A DNA stretch of 64,000 bases from Hyphomicrobiales bacterium (GTDB taxonomy: Bacteria; Pseudomonadota; Alphaproteobacteria; Rhizobiales; Kaistiaceae), in NCBI GenBank assembly GCA_017305635.1, contig JAFKKF010000006.1, forward strand, positions 186,001 to 250,000, read 5' to 3'. A program made the translations under genes and the position numbers. Below are positions 39,305 to 49,737 of the stretch, piece by piece. The notes under the pieces were generated by a model that saw only the letters and a program-made list of their open reading frames with translations, did no database searches and was not told the origin of the DNA. The number at the start of each line of letters is the position of its first letter. The first letter of the stretch is position 1.

Positions 39305-39646
39305 ATGGCCTATATCGATGGTTTCGTCATCGCCGTGCCGAAGGCGAACAGGGAACGCTATCGCAAGATGGCGGCCGAGGCGGCCAAGCTGTTCCGCGAA
39401 TGGGGCGCCACGCGCGTCGTCGAGACCTGGGGCGATGACGTGCCGGAGGGAGAGGTCACCGACTTCTTCCGCGCCGTTGCGGCGCAGCCCGACGAGGTGG
39501 TCGTCTTCTCGTGGATCGAGTATCCGGACAAGGCGACCCGCGATGCCGTGCGGAAGAAGATGATCGAGGACATGCCGGTTCCCGACATGCCCTTCGACGG
39601 CAAGCGGATGATCTATGGCGGCTTCGAGACGCTTCTCGATCGCTGA
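39305..39646 (+). CDS. DUF1428 family protein
   Basis: 113-residue protein of the DUF1428 (ferredoxin-like/dimeric alpha-beta barrel) family. MAYIDGFVIAVPKANRERY at the start, then RVVETWGDDVPEGEVTDF and the C-terminal DMPFDGKRMIYGGFE are typical. Function unknown. The ATG at 39305 follows GGGAGAG; the open frame continues upstream through intergenic sequence and was not used. Confidence 0.88.
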   Translation: MAYIDGFVIAVPKANRERYRKMAAEAAKLFREWGATRVVETWGDDVPEGEVTDFFRAVAAQPDEVVVFSWIEYPDKATRDAVRKKMIEDMPVPDMPFDGKRMIYGGFETLLDR

Positions 39647-39730
39647 CACGCTCGGCCGCGTAGCCGCGCACGAGAGCCACCATCGGCATGGCCCTTCCTT
39701 GGCGGCCATCGCCGCCGGGCGTGGCGTCCT

Positions 39731-40528
39731 TCAGTGCGCGAGGTCGTAGGTGATCCGGAAGAGCTTCGGGTCGACCGCCTTGCCGGTGGTCGCGTTGTAG
39801 ATCGCGACGGAGGTGTTGAGCCCCTGCGCGTCGGTGATGATCCACTGCTTCAGCTCATAGGTCTTCGGATCGAAGACGAGGGTCAGCTTGCCGTCGGTGA
39901 AGGCGGTCTTCTCGACGATGACCACGGCGATCAGGTCGCGCTCCTGGCGGACCTGCCGCACCAGGCGGTCGGAGGTGAGGTCGATGTTCTCGGCGAGCAG
40001 GTAGCGGAGCGGCGTCTTCGACAGGGGGTAGAGGTCCTGCGTCATGGCGCGCATGTCGCGCACCGCCACCTGGCGGCCGTCGGAGATCACGTCGAGGCGC
40101 ACCGGCGGGCTGTAATGGAAGCGGATCTTGCCCGGGCGCTGGATGTAGAAGACGCCCTCCGACTGCTCGCCATGGGGCCCGAACTGGATGAACTGGCCCT
40201 GCATGGTGCGGAAGCTGCCGAGCGAGGCGCTGATATTGGCGAGGACCTGCTGCTGGCTGAGCGGCAGGTTCGACTTCGCCGCCGGACCCGCCGGGGCGTT
40301 CTTCGGCTTGATGACGTTGAGGAAGGGGTTCTGCGAGCCACCGGCGGACGCCTCGGCGCTGGCCGATGCGGCATTTGCCGCCGCACCGCCCTGCGGAGCC
40401 GTGGCCGGACGCTGGCGGGGAAGCGGAACCTCGGCGGCCGAGACGAATGACGGAGCCAGCAGGGCCGACAGGCACAGCGCCGCCGCCATCCGGCGGCGAC
40501 GAGACAGGATCCCCTTGAACGCGCTCAC
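39731..40528 (-). CDS. LolA-like outer-membrane lipoprotein carrier
   Basis: 265-residue periplasmic protein. A twin-basic start (SRRRR) and hydrophobic stretch ending FVSA form a Sec signal; a Pro/Ala-rich linker follows, then the LolA-type barrel: GSFRTMQGQFIQFGP, SEGVFYIQRPGKIRFHY, DGRQVAVRD, TPLRYLLAENIDL and LVFDPKTYELKQW. LolA ferries lipoproteins from LolCDE to LolB. The GTG at 40528 was chosen; an ATG at 40489 would shorten the signal. It lies downstream of ftsK on the same strand, as is common in alphaproteobacteria. Confidence 0.85.
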   Translation of the reverse strand: MSAFKGILSRRRRMAAALCLSALLAPSFVSAAEVPLPRQRPATAPQGGAAANAASASAEASAGGSQNPFLNVIKPKNAPAGPAAKSNLPLSQQQVLANISASLGSFRTMQGQFIQFGPHGEQSEGVFYIQRPGKIRFHYSPPVRLDVISDGRQVAVRDMRAMTQDLYPLSKTPLRYLLAENIDLTSDRLVRQVRQERDLIAVVIVEKTAFTDGKLTLVFDPKTYELKQWIITDAQGLNTSVAIYNATTGKAVDPKLFRITYDLAH

Positions 40529-40664
40529 ACTCAGCTCTTCGTCCTCGCAAGGCCGAACCGGCCTTCCCCGTCGCACCGGTCTGGCGCGATACGGAGGCTC
40601 TGTGGCTTATTCGCGGCGTCGGTGCCGGTGAAGGCGTCCGGCGGCCCCCCCGCGAATCACGAGG

Positions 40665-40723
40665 CTAGAGCGTTTCCAGGAAAAGTGCGAAGCGGTTTTC
40701 CGTCCGGACGAGCGACAATCTAG
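40665..40723. repeat. 59-base palindromic repeat, family B copy 2
   Basis: 59 bases with CTAG at both ends, between ftsK and the LolA-like gene; 52 of 59 bases match the copy at 31269-31327. The hairpin arms are GGAAAA and TTTTCC; in copy 1 they are GGAAGA and TCTTCC, a compensated change. The right-hand CTAG supplies the ftsK stop codon (complement of 40720-40722). Confidence 0.75.
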
Positions 40724-43341
40724 CGGAAACCGCCGTCCTCTTCACCCGGCACGAGAATCTCGCGCTTGCCCGCATGGTTGGCCGGGCCGACGACGCCTTC
40801 CTTCTCCATGCGCTCGATGAGCGAGGCAGCCTTGTTGTAGCCGACTGCGAGGCGGCGCTGGATGTAGCTGGTCGAGGCCTTGCGGTCGCGGAGCACGATG
40901 GCGACGGCCTTGTCGTAGAGGTCGGACGAATCCTCGCCACCCGCTACCTGCTCGTAGTTGTCGGCGTCGATGGCGTCGTCGTCCTCGCTCGCGGTGATCG
41001 CCTCGAGGTATTCGGGCGTGCCCTGCGCCTTCAGGTGCTGGACGATCTCCTCGACCTCCTGGTCGCTGACGAAGGGGCCGTGGACGCGCTGGATGCGGCC
41101 GCCGCCCGCCATGAAGAGCATGTCGCCCTGGCCGAGCAGCTGCTCGGCGCCCTGCTCGCCCAGGATGGTGCGCGAGTCGATCTTCGAGGTGACCTGGAAG
41201 GAGATGCGGGTCGGGAAGTTCGCCTTGATCGTGCCGGTGATGACGTCGACCGAGGGACGCTGCGTCGCCATGACGACGTGGATGCCGGCGGCGCGCGCCA
41301 TCTGGGCGAGGCGCTGCACGGCGCCCTCGATGTCCTTGCCCGCCACCATCATCAGGTCGGCCATCTCGTCGATGATGACGACGATGTAGGGCATACGCTC
41401 GAAGCTGAGCTCCTCCTGCTCGTAGATCGCCTCGCCGGTATGCTGGTCGAAGCCGGTCTGCACGGTGCGGGTGAGCGTCTCGCCCTTCTGCTCGGCCTGC
41501 GCCAGGCGGGCGTTGTAGCCGTCGATGTTGCGCACGCCGAGCTTCGACATCTTGCGATAGCGGTCCTCCATCTCGCGCACCGTCCATTTCAGCGCGACGA
41601 CGGCCTGCTTCGGATCGGTGACGACCGGGGTGAGCAGGTGCGGGATGCCGTCATAGATGGAGAGTTCGAGCATCTTCGGGTCGATCATGATCAGGCGGCA
41701 GTCCGCCGGCGTCATCCGGTAGAGGAGCGACAGGATCATGGTGTTGATGGAGACCGACTTGCCCGAGCCGGTGGTGCCGGCGACGAGGAGATGCGGCATG
41801 CGCGCGAGGTCGGCGATCACGGGCTCGCCGCCGATGGTCTTGCCGAGCGCGAGGCCGAGGCGCGCCTTCGACTTGTCGAAGTCCTCGGCGGCCATCAATT
41901 CGCGCAGGTACACGGTCTCGCGTCGGGCATTGGGCAGCTCGATGCCGATGGCGTTCTTGCCGGGGATCACGGCGACGCGGCAGGCGATCGCGCTCATCGA
42001 ACGGGCGATGTCGTCGGCGAGGCCGATGACGCGGGCCGACTTGATGCCCGGCGCCGGTTCCAGCTCGTAGAGCGTCACCACCGGACCCGGCCGCACGTTG
42101 ACGATCTGGCCGCGCACGCCGAAATCGTCGAGGACGCCTTCGAGGATGCGCGCATTCTGCTCGAGCGCGGCGGCGCTGATCGCGGCCTTCTTGTCCGGCC
42201 CCTTCGGCTGGGCGAGGAGCTCCAGCGAGGGCAGCTCGAACGTGTCGGCGTCGGCGACCCTGGCGGCGACCCGCTTGGTGCGCGTCCTGTCGGGGGGCGG
42301 GGGCGGCGCGGGATTCCGCTTCGCCTTCCTCGCCACCGGCACGGGTGCCGGCTCGGCGTCCATATCCGGCGCCTCGACCTCGAAATCGTCGTCGTAGGTC
42401 ACGTCGCCATCCGGCGCCATGCCGTCCATCATCCCGTCCCCGTCGCCGAGGCGGGGCTCGCGGCGGCCGCGCACCAGCCCGTCGCCGGGCGCGAAGGCGT
42501 GATCGTAGAGCCGGCGGGCGCTGTCCTTGCCCATCCTGCGCGCGATCATGCGGCGGACGCGGCCGGCGGCGCTCAGCGTCACGTGGCTCAGCGCGCCGAA
42601 GGCGAGGGCCATGCGGCCGGGGCGATCGTCCTCGTAGTCCCCGTCGTCACCCGACCCATCGACGTCCATGTCCTCGTCATCCTCGAAGTCGATCTCCTCG
42701 GCCTTCGGGGCGACGCGCTTGCTCGGCCGCACCTTCGGCGCGACCTCCTCTTCCTCGCGGCCGCCGGCGCGGCGGAAGGCGAAGCCGCAGGCATGGGCCG
42801 TGAAGCCGACCGCAAGCAGGGCGAAGGCGGCGGCGAAAAGGCCGCCGACGAAGCCCTTCGCCTCGTGGCCGAGGACCATGGCCGGCAGGCGGAGAAGGAG
42901 GTCGCCCATGACGCCGCCGATGCCGGTCGGCAGCGGCCAGGTGCCCATGACGGGCAAGAGGGCGAGGGCGAGAGCGGCCGAGACCGTGCCGAGGATCCAG
43001 GTCACCACCGTCCGCCAGGAGAAGCGGGCGGGCTCGCCGAATACCAGGCGCCAGGCCCAGACCACCGGCGGCAGGAGGAGCACCATGCCGGCCAGCCCGA
43101 CGAACTGCATCACCACATCGGCGATGATCGCGCCGGGCACGCCGAGGACGTTCCGCGCCGGCAGGTCGGTGGCGTGGCTGAGGCTCGGATCGTCGACCGT
43201 CCAGGTGGCGAGCGCGGCGGCGATGCCGGCGGCGAAGGCGAGCAGCGCGAGGCCGAGGATGGCGCTGAGGTTCCGCTTCAGGATCCGGCGGACGGTGCCG
43301 TCGCCGGAAAGCGAGAGGGGAACCGATCTGGTCGAACGCAT
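40720..43341 (-). CDS. ftsK: DNA translocase FtsK
   Basis: 873-residue septal DNA pump. Four or five membrane segments fill roughly the first 190 residues, then a long acidic/Pro-rich linker (for example [20 protein letters not shown]). The RecA-like motor carries Walker [12 protein letters not shown] and Walker [14 protein letters not shown]. The C-terminal gamma winged helix ([21 protein letters not shown]) reads KOPS-type sequences. ATG 43341 starts before the first membrane segment. FtsK clears the terminus at division and activates dimer resolution. Confidence 0.95.
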   Translation of the reverse strand: MRSTRSVPLSLSGDGTVRRILKRNLSAILGLALLAFAAGIAAALATWTVDDPSLSHATDLPARNVLGVPGAIIADVVMQFVGLAGMVLLLPPVVWAWRLVFGEPARFSWRTVVTWILGTVSAALALALLPVMGTWPLPTGIGGVMGDLLLRLPAMVLGHEAKGFVGGLFAAAFALLAVGFTAHACGFAFRRAGGREEEEVAPKVRPSKRVAPKAEEIDFEDDEDMDVDGSGDDGDYEDDRPGRMALAFGALSHVTLSAAGRVRRMIARRMGKDSARRLYDHAFAPGDGLVRGRREPRLGDGDGMMDGMAPDGDVTYDDDFEVEAPDMDAEPAPVPVARKAKRNPAPPPPPDRTRTKRVAARVADADTFELPSLELLAQPKGPDKKAAISAAALEQNARILEGVLDDFGVRGQIVNVRPGPVVTLYELEPAPGIKSARVIGLADDIARSMSAIACRVAVIPGKNAIGIELPNARRETVYLRELMAAEDFDKSKARLGLALGKTIGGEPVIADLARMPHLLVAGTTGSGKSVSINTMILSLLYRMTPADCRLIMIDPKMLELSIYDGIPHLLTPVVTDPKQAVVALKWTVREMEDRYRKMSKLGVRNIDGYNARLAQAEQKGETLTRTVQTGFDQHTGEAIYEQEELSFERMPYIVVIIDEMADLMMVAGKDIEGAVQRLAQMARAAGIHVVMATQRPSVDVITGTIKANFPTRISFQVTSKIDSRTILGEQGAEQLLGQGDMLFMAGGGRIQRVHGPFVSDQEVEEIVQHLKAQGTPEYLEAITASEDDDAIDADNYEQVAGGEDSSDLYDKAVAIVLRDRKASTSYIQRRLAVGYNKAASLIERMEKEGVVGPANHAGKREILVPGEEDGGFR

Positions 43342-43428
43342 GGGCCGTCCCTGGTACTTGGCACTGCTTGGGCAGTTCAGGGGCCGACCGTAGAACGGCT
43401 TGGTAAAGCCGCCATTAACCAACGAAAA

Positions 43429-43459
43429 ACCCGGCCGGCGATTTTCGCGCCGGCCGGGT
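43429..43459 (-). terminator. Intrinsic terminator of glnK-amtB
   Basis: On the minus strand, arms ACCCGGCCGGCG and CGCCGGCCGGGT (12 bp, 7-base loop) are followed by TTTTTC. It starts 30 bases after the amtB stop and lies before ftsK on the same strand, so it would separate the two units. Confidence 0.85.
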
Positions 43460-43488
43460 CCGCCTCGGGAAAAGGCGCGTTCGGAGCC

Positions 43489-44790
43489 CTACGGGACCAC
43501 CTCGCCGTGGAGGTTGATGTCGAGGCCCTCGACCTCGACTTCCTTGGAGACGCGCAGCCCGATGACCACGTCGATGATCTTGAGGAGGATGTAGCTCGCG
43601 ACGCCCGACCAGACGATGGTCGCGATGGTGCCCTCGAACTGGGTCCAGAGCTGGCCCCCATTGCCCTCGAGCACGCCTGCCGTGCCGCCGATCGCCTGCT
43701 TGGCGAAGACGCCCGTCAGGATCGCGCCGACGAAGCCGCCGACGCCGTGGACGCCGAAGGCGTCGAGGGAGTCGTCATAGCCGAGCTTGGCCTTGACGAA
43801 GGTCACCGTCCAGAAGCAGACCACGCCGGCGACGATGCCGATGACCAGCGCCCCGGTGGCGTCGACGAAGCCCGCTGCCGGGGTGATGGCGACGAGGCCG
43901 GCGACGGCGCCCGAGATGATGCCGAGAATGCTCGGCTTGCCGCGGGCGATCCACTCGGCGAACATCCAGGCGAGAGCCGCGGCGGCGGTGGCGACCTGGG
44001 TCGAGAGCATCGCCATGCCGGCACGGACGTCGGCGGCCGCGGCCGAGCCGGCATTGAAGCCGAACCAGCCGACCCAGAGCAGCGAGGCGCCAACCAGCGA
44101 GAGCACCAGGTTGTGCGGCGCCATGTTGTCGGTGCCGAGGCCGAGCCGCTTGCCGAGCACGATGGCGCTGACGAGGCCGGCGACGCCGGCATTGATGTGC
44201 ACCACGGTGCCGCCGGCATAGTCGAGGACGCCGAGACCACCGAGGAAGCCGCCGCCCCAGACCCAGTGGGTGATCGGCGCATAGACGATGATGCTCCACA
44301 GGCCCATGAACCAGAGCATGGCGGAGAATTTCATGCGGTCGGCGAAGGCACCGCAGATGAGCGCCGGCGTGATGATGGCGAAGGTCATCTGGAAGACGAT
44401 GAAGACCGATTCGGGGATCGTGCCGGTCGCCGAGTGGAGATCGAGGCCCGACAGGAAGAAGCGCCCGAAGCCGCCGACATAGGCGTTCAGCGATTCGCTG
44501 CCGTTGGGGGTGAAGGCGAGCGAGTAGCCGATGACCATCCAGATGAGCGACATCAGGCAGGTGATGGCGAAACTCTGCATGATCGTCGCCAGCACGTTCT
44601 TCTTGCGGACCATGCCGCCGTAGAAGAGCGCGAGGCCGGGGATCGTCATCAGGAGCACCAGCGCCGTGGAGGTGAGCATCCAGGCGGTGTCGCCGGAATT
44701 GATGGGGGAATCCTCGGCAAGGGCCGGACCCGCGAGAGCGAGCAATGCGGCGGCGCCGAGGAAGGGCAATCTCAGGATCCGGTTGTTCAT
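43489..44790 (-). CDS. amtB: Ammonium transporter AmtB
   Basis: 433-residue ammonium channel with a cleavable signal (ending ALAED) and about 11 membrane segments. Family blocks: NSGDTAWMLTSTALVLLMT, GLALFYGGMVRKKN, HWVWGGGFLG, DYAGGTVVHINAG and DDSLDAFGVHGVGG with the conserved His. The ATG at 44790 has AGGAGG just upstream. Downstream of glnK, whose product blocks the channel when nitrogen is plentiful. Confidence 0.95.
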   Translation of the reverse strand: MNNRILRLPFLGAAALLALAGPALAEDSPINSGDTAWMLTSTALVLLMTIPGLALFYGGMVRKKNVLATIMQSFAITCLMSLIWMVIGYSLAFTPNGSESLNAYVGGFGRFFLSGLDLHSATGTIPESVFIVFQMTFAIITPALICGAFADRMKFSAMLWFMGLWSIIVYAPITHWVWGGGFLGGLGVLDYAGGTVVHINAGVAGLVSAIVLGKRLGLGTDNMAPHNLVLSLVGASLLWVGWFGFNAGSAAAADVRAGMAMLSTQVATAAAALAWMFAEWIARGKPSILGIISGAVAGLVAITPAAGFVDATGALVIGIVAGVVCFWTVTFVKAKLGYDDSLDAFGVHGVGGFVGAILTGVFAKQAIGGTAGVLEGNGGQLWTQFEGTIATIVWSGVASYILLKIIDVVIGLRVSKEVEVEGLDINLHGEVVP

Positions 44791-44914
44791 GGAGGTCCTC
44801 CTGGCGGATCGGTTCGGGGAAGTGCCGGGAACGCGCGGGCTCTCGCTCAATTCGCGGCGGTTTGCAGACTGGAGAGAAAGTTCGTCGGTCATGGTGCCCT
44901 CGAGCGGCGGCGGG

Positions 44915-45451
<537 letters not shown>

Positions 45452-45457
45452 TCAGTA

Positions 45458-45472
45458 GCACAAAATATGTGC
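45458..45472. promoter_or_regulatory. NtrC-like enhancer palindrome upstream of glnK
   Basis: GCACAAAATATGTGC is an inverted repeat GCACA-N5-TGTGC resembling NtrC sites (TGCACC-N5-GGTGCA). It is centred about 100 bases upstream of the sigma-54 promoter, a normal enhancer distance. It also lies about 55 bases past the end of tesB. Confidence 0.55.
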
Positions 45473-45519
45473 AAACTCGCCGCTGTGACCAATCCGTAGG
45501 CGGCCCGTGCGGGAGGCGC

Positions 45520-46383
45520 CTAGCTTCCGCGCACCCGGATCAGGCCTTCCTGGGCCACCGAGGCGATCAGCCTGCCATCGCGGCTGAACAAACTGCCGCG
45601 GTTGAAGCCCCGCGCGCCCGAGGCCGAGGGGCTGTCCTCGGCATAGAGCATCCACTCGTCGGCCCGGAAGGGCCGGTGGAACCACATGGCGTGGTCGAGG
45701 CTCGCCGCCTGGACGTCGGGATCGAAAATGCCGCGGCCATGGGCGAAGAGCGAGGTGTCGAGAAGCGTCATGTCCGAGGCATAGGCAAGGACGCAGCGAT
45801 GGATTTCCGGATCGTCGGGCAGGTGATCGGTGGCGCGTACCCAGATGTACTGGGCCGGGTCGAGGCGGTCCCGGCTGGTATAGTGGCGGACGTCCACCGG
45901 GCGGAGCTCCAGCGGCCGCGGCCGCTCCCAGTAGCGCCGCACCGGCTCCGGCGCCGCCTGCAGGAAGGCGGCCTTCAGCTCGGCTTCGCTCGGCAGGTCC
46001 TCGGGCGGCGGCACCTTGGGCATCTCGATCTGGTGCTCGAGCCCCGTCTCCTCGACCTGGAAGCTTGCCGACATGGCGAAGATCGCCGCCCCGTGCTGGA
46101 TGGCCACCACGCGCCGGGTGGTGAAGCTCTTGCCGTCGCGGATGCGGTCGACCTCGTAGATGATCGGCACCTTGGGGTCGCCGGGCAGCATGAAATAGGC
46201 GTGGAGCGAATGGGCGGCGCGGCCCTCCACCGTGCGCGCGGCGGCGACCAGCGCCTGGCCGATCACCTGCCCGCCGAAGACGCGCTGCCAGCCCACCTGC
46301 GGGCTGCGGCCGCGGAAGAGGTTCTCCTCCAGCTTCTCCAGGTCAAGGATCGACAGGAGTGTGCCGACCGCCCCGCTTGTCAT
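45520..46383 (-). CDS. tesB: Acyl-CoA thioesterase II
   Basis: 287-residue double-hotdog thioesterase that hydrolyses medium- and long-chain acyl-CoA. Blocks: FRGRSPQVGWQRVFGGQVIG, SLHAYFMLPGD, GKSFTTRRVVAIQ, LAYASDMTLLDTSL and SLDHAMWFHRPF with active-site Asp/Thr/Gln positions as in TesB. ATG 46383 has a purine-rich GGGAAGAG upstream. Divergent from ubiH. Confidence 0.93.
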   Translation of the reverse strand: MTSGAVGTLLSILDLEKLEENLFRGRSPQVGWQRVFGGQVIGQALVAAARTVEGRAAHSLHAYFMLPGDPKVPIIYEVDRIRDGKSFTTRRVVAIQHGAAIFAMSASFQVEETGLEHQIEMPKVPPPEDLPSEAELKAAFLQAAPEPVRRYWERPRPLELRPVDVRHYTSRDRLDPAQYIWVRATDHLPDDPEIHRCVLAYASDMTLLDTSLFAHGRGIFDPDVQAASLDHAMWFHRPFRADEWMLYAEDSPSASGARGFNRGSLFSRDGRLIASVAQEGLIRVRGS

Positions 46384-46423
46384 TTTTCTCTTCCCTGCCC
46401 AAGTGTCGTATAGGCTTTCGTCC

Positions 46424-47677
46424 ATGGAGCGTTCGGACAATAGCATGCCGGTCCCGGAGAGCGTCGAGCGGCAGGACGTGGTGATTGCCGGTGGCGGCCA
46501 TGTCGGCCTGACGCTGGCACTCGCGCTCCGCCGCGCCGCGCCCGGGATGTCGGTCACTGTGGTCGACGCGACGCCGGCCGGCGCGGTGCCCGACGGCCGC
46601 GTCTATGCCATCGCCGCGGCCGGCCGCCGCATGCTGGAGCAGCTCGGCGTCTGGGACGCGGTCGCCGCCGAGGCCCAGCCGATCCGCGACATGGTCATCA
46701 CCGACAGCCGCACCCGTGACGTGGCGCGGCCGACCTTCCTCACCTTCGACGGCGCGACGGAGGAGGGTGAGCCCTTCGCCCACATGGTCTCCAACCATGC
46801 GCTCGTCGGCGCGGTGGCTGCTGCTGCCCGTGCCGGTGGCGTGACCATGGTGGCGCCGGACAGCGTCGCCGGCTTCGACGTCGGCGAGAGCGCCGTCTCC
46901 GTGCGCCTCGCCTCCGGCGCCTCGCTCGCCGCGCGGCTGCTCGTCGCCGCCGACGGCGTGCGCTCGAAGCTCCGCGACCTTGCCGGCATCCAGACCGTCG
47001 GCTGGGACTATGGCCAGTCGGGCATCGTCGTCACCGTCGGCCACGAGCGTCCGCACGGCGGCCGCGCCGAGGAGCATTTCCTCCCCGCCGGTCCCTTCGC
47101 CATCCTGCCGCTCACCGGCAGCCGCTCCTCGCTGGTATGGACCGAGCAGCGCGCCAATGCCGAGCGGCTGGTGAAGCTCTCGCCCTCCCGCTTCCAGGAG
47201 GAGCTCGAGATTCGCTTCGGCCATCACCTCGGCGCGCTCACGGTGCTCGACCGCCCGCGCGCCTTCCCGCTCGGCCTCACGCTCGCGCGTTCCTTCGTCC
47301 GTCCGCGCTTCGCGCTTGCCGGCGATGCCGCGCACGGCATCCACCCGATCGCGGGGCAGGGGCTCAATCTCGGCTTCCGCGACGTCGCCGCGCTCGCCGA
47401 GACGATCGTCGAGGCCCATCGCCTCGGTCTCGATCCGGGCTCGCTCTCGGTGCTCGAGCGCTACGAGCGCTGGCGCCGCTTCGACACATTCGAGATGGGC
47501 GTCACCACCGACGTCCTCAACCGCCTGTTCTCCAACGACAACCCGGCGCTCCGCATCCTCCGCGACGTCGGGCTCGGTCTGGTCGACCGCCTGCCGCCGC
47601 TGAAGAAGATGTTCATCCGCGAGGCCGCCGGCGCCGGCGGCGAACTGCCCCGGCTGCTGCGCGGCGAGGGGATTTGA
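46424..47677 (+). CDS. UbiH/UbiF family FAD-dependent ubiquinone-ring hydroxylase
   Basis: 417-residue flavoprotein monooxygenase of the ubiquinone pathway. FAD motif VVIAGGGHVGLTLALAL, the middle VAADGVRSKLRD, and the second FAD block RFALAGDAAHGIHPIAGQGLNLGFRD are diagnostic. Which ring position it hydroxylates cannot be read; UbiH, UbiF and the alphaproteobacterial UbiL are alike. ATG 46424 chosen, with ATG 46445 as an alternative. The upstream longer frame overlaps tesB and was rejected. A family A repeat follows 15 bases after the stop. Confidence 0.88.
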   Translation: MERSDNSMPVPESVERQDVVIAGGGHVGLTLALALRRAAPGMSVTVVDATPAGAVPDGRVYAIAAAGRRMLEQLGVWDAVAAEAQPIRDMVITDSRTRDVARPTFLTFDGATEEGEPFAHMVSNHALVGAVAAAARAGGVTMVAPDSVAGFDVGESAVSVRLASGASLAARLLVAADGVRSKLRDLAGIQTVGWDYGQSGIVVTVGHERPHGGRAEEHFLPAGPFAILPLTGSRSSLVWTEQRANAERLVKLSPSRFQEELEIRFGHHLGALTVLDRPRAFPLGLTLARSFVRPRFALAGDAAHGIHPIAGQGLNLGFRDVAALAETIVEAHRLGLDPGSLSVLERYERWRRFDTFEMGVTTDVLNRLFSNDNPALRILRDVGLGLVDRLPPLKKMFIREAAGAGGELPRLLRGEGI

Positions 47678-47692
47678 GGCAGGGGACTTCAC

Positions 47693-47828
47693 GCGCCCCC
47701 TCCACCGCGCTGCGCGCGGTCCCCTCCTCCGCTTCGCAGGGGAGGAACCGGGTCGCGACCTTGATGAAGGAGGTTCCTCCCCCGTTTACGGGGGAGGGGG
47801 ACCATCCGAAGGATGGTGGAGGGGGCGC
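47693..47828. repeat. Dispersed repeat element, family A copy 2
   Basis: 136 bases with inverted ends GCGCCCCCTCCACC and GGTGGAGGGGGCGC, sitting between ubiH and Trm112. It shares an exact 35-base block with copy 1 in opposite orientation (47769-47803 against 16901-16935), including the CCCCCGTTTACGGGGG hairpin. No coding capacity. Confidence 0.8.
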
Positions 47829-47840
47829 GTGAAGGGCTGC

Positions 47841-48038
47841 CTACCCCTCGATCACCCGCGCCTCGTCGGGGAGCATGATCGGGATGCCGTCGCGGATCGG
47901 GTAGGCGAGCTTCGCCGCGCGGCTGACGAGCTCCTGGCGGGCGGCGTCATATTCCAGCGTCGTCTTGGTCAGCGGACAGACGAGAATCTCGAGGAGCTTC
48001 GGGTCGGCCTGGCCGGCGGGGCGGGGGACCTCGGTCAT
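47841..48038 (-). CDS. Trm112 family protein
   Basis: 65-residue YcaR/Trm112-type protein. [38 protein letters not shown] is the family core; only one of the usual zinc cysteines is present (CPLT), as in many bacterial members. In eukaryotes Trm112 activates methyltransferases; the bacterial role is less clear. Starts 7 bases after the LON-domain gene, so both likely share a transcript with the thioredoxin gene upstream. Confidence 0.92.
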   Translation of the reverse strand: MTEVPRPAGQADPKLLEILVCPLTKTTLEYDAARQELVSRAAKLAYPIRDGIPIMLPDEARVIEG

Positions 48039-48045
48039 CGCCGCC

Positions 48046-48711
48046 TCACTGCAGCGTGCGGCCGGCGGCGGCGTCGCGGGCGAGCGACATCTCGGTGATC
48101 GCGACCAGCGTCTCGGCGCGCGTCCGCAGGTCGGGCGCCTCGAGAAGCGCCTGCTTCTCCGCCGGCGCGAAGGGCGCCATCATGGCGAGCGCGTTCACCA
48201 GCATCTCGTTGGACGCCTCGCCCACCGTGTCCCAGTCGGCCTCGAGGTTATGCGCCTCGAGATAGGCCCGGAACGTGTCCAGGACGGCGATGCGATCGAC
48301 CGAATCCGGCCGCTCGTCGGCGAAGTCCTCGGCATAGGGCCGCGCCGTCACGCGGCAGAGCCGGAAGGCGGCATCCGAGGGCACTTCCTCGACGATGCGG
48401 AAGCGCGAAATGCCGGTCAGCGTGATCGCATAGCGCCCGTCGCCGGTCTCGGCGAAGGAGGTGATCCGGCCGGCGCAGCCGATCGCGCGGAGCGCGGGGC
48501 TTTCGTCGTTCCCGGCGCGGTCCTCGGGCTGCACCATGCCGATGATCCGGTCGCCCGCCATCGCGGCCTCGACCATGGCGAGGTAGCGCGGCTCGAAGAT
48601 GTTGAGCGGCATCTCCGCGCGCGGCAGGAGCAGGGCACCGGCGAGCGGGAAGACCGGCACGATCTTCGGCAGGTCGCCAGGCGAATTGTAGGAGACGTTG
48701 CCGGCCTTCAA
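48046..48711 (-). CDS. LON peptidase substrate-binding domain protein
   Basis: 221-residue stand-alone Lon N-terminal domain without protease or ATPase. [29 protein letters not shown] is the start of the domain, with [20 protein letters not shown] after it. In alphaproteobacteria this gene is usually next to a thioredoxin-like gene and Trm112, as here. Function is inferred only: protein binding or quality control. Confidence 0.92.
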   Translation of the reverse strand: MKAGNVSYNSPGDLPKIVPVFPLAGALLLPRAEMPLNIFEPRYLAMVEAAMAGDRIIGMVQPEDRAGNDESPALRAIGCAGRITSFAETGDGRYAITLTGISRFRIVEEVPSDAAFRLCRVTARPYAEDFADERPDSVDRIAVLDTFRAYLEAHNLEADWDTVGEASNEMLVNALAMMAPFAPAEKQALLEAPDLRTRAETLVAITEMSLARDAAAGRTLQ

Positions 48712-48720
48712 GTCGCTACC

Positions 48721-49638
48721 TCAGGAGAACAGCATCGAGGAGAGCCGGCGGCGGCCGTAGAGCGTCGCCTCGTCGGCCGGCCCCCAGGCCTCGAAGAACT
48801 GGAGGAGCTGCTTCCTCGCCTTCTCGTCCTCCCAGGCCCGGTTGCGGCGGAAGATCTCGAGGAGCTGGTCGACGGCCGCCTCGCGGTCGCCCTTGCCGTT
48901 CTGGAGCAGCGCGAGGTCGAAGCGCGCGGCGAGGTCGGCAGGGTCGGCGGCGATGCGCGCTTCCAGCGGCGCCGCCTCGCCGAGCTTGCCGGTCTGCTCG
49001 GCGAGCTCGATCTGGGCGCGGGCCGCGGCGACCTTCGGGTCGCCGGCGGCGCTATCCGGGATGAGCGCCAGCGTCTGGCGGGCGCGCTCGACATCGCCGT
49101 GGGCGACCAGCGCTTGCGCGAGGCCGGCAGCGGCCGGCACCGATTGCGGATCGGATTTCAACGCCGCGCCGAAATGCTCGGCCGCGGCGCCGGTATCGCC
49201 GGCAGCGAGCAGCTCCTCGCCCTCGGCGACGAGCAGCTCCGCGTCGGACGGGCCGGCGGGGCCGGCGACGCGGTCGATGAAGGCCTTCACCTGCGCCTCG
49301 GGCTGCGCGCCGATGAAGCCGTCGACCGGCTGGCCGTTCTGGAAGGCGATGACCGCGGGGATCGACTGGATGCCGAGCTGGCCGGCAACCGAAGGATGGT
49401 CGTCGATGTTCATCTTGACCAGCCGCACCGCGCCCTTGGTGGCCGCGACCGCCTTCTCGATGATCGGCCCGAGGGTCCGGCAGGGGCCGCACCAGGGCGC
49501 CCAGAAGTCGACCAGGACCGGGCGCTTGCGGGATTCCTCGAGGACGTCCCTGGTGAAGGTCTGGGTGGTCGTGTCGATGACGGCTTCGGCCGCGCCGGGC
49601 ACGGGAGCCGGGGCGAGGCCCGGAGCGACTGTGCTCAT
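48721..49638 (-). CDS. Thioredoxin-TPR protein (YbbN/CnoX-like co-chaperone)
   Basis: 305-residue protein with an N-terminal thioredoxin domain containing VDFWAPWCGPCRTLG (intact CxxC) and a C-terminal region of TPR-like repeats (for example AELLVAEGEELLAAGDTGAA). This layout matches CnoX/YbbN, a chaperedoxin that holds and protects oxidised proteins; E. coli CnoX has lost CGPC but alphaproteobacterial members keep it. A short, probably unstructured start (first ~25 residues) precedes the fold. It heads the operon with the LON-domain and Trm112 genes. Confidence 0.9.
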   Translation of the reverse strand: MSTVAPGLAPAPVPGAAEAVIDTTTQTFTRDVLEESRKRPVLVDFWAPWCGPCRTLGPIIEKAVAATKGAVRLVKMNIDDHPSVAGQLGIQSIPAVIAFQNGQPVDGFIGAQPEAQVKAFIDRVAGPAGPSDAELLVAEGEELLAAGDTGAAAEHFGAALKSDPQSVPAAAGLAQALVAHGDVERARQTLALIPDSAAGDPKVAAARAQIELAEQTGKLGEAAPLEARIAADPADLAARFDLALLQNGKGDREAAVDQLLEIFRRNRAWEDEKARKQLLQFFEAWGPADEATLYGRRRLSSMLFS

Positions 49639-49737
49639 GATCTACCTGTCTGGGTCCAACTGCCTGGCATCGACCGGTCGCGCCGGCGCCGATGCTTGTG
49701 TGGTTTCGCCGGCTAAAATGGCGTCTCCGGCCGGGTT

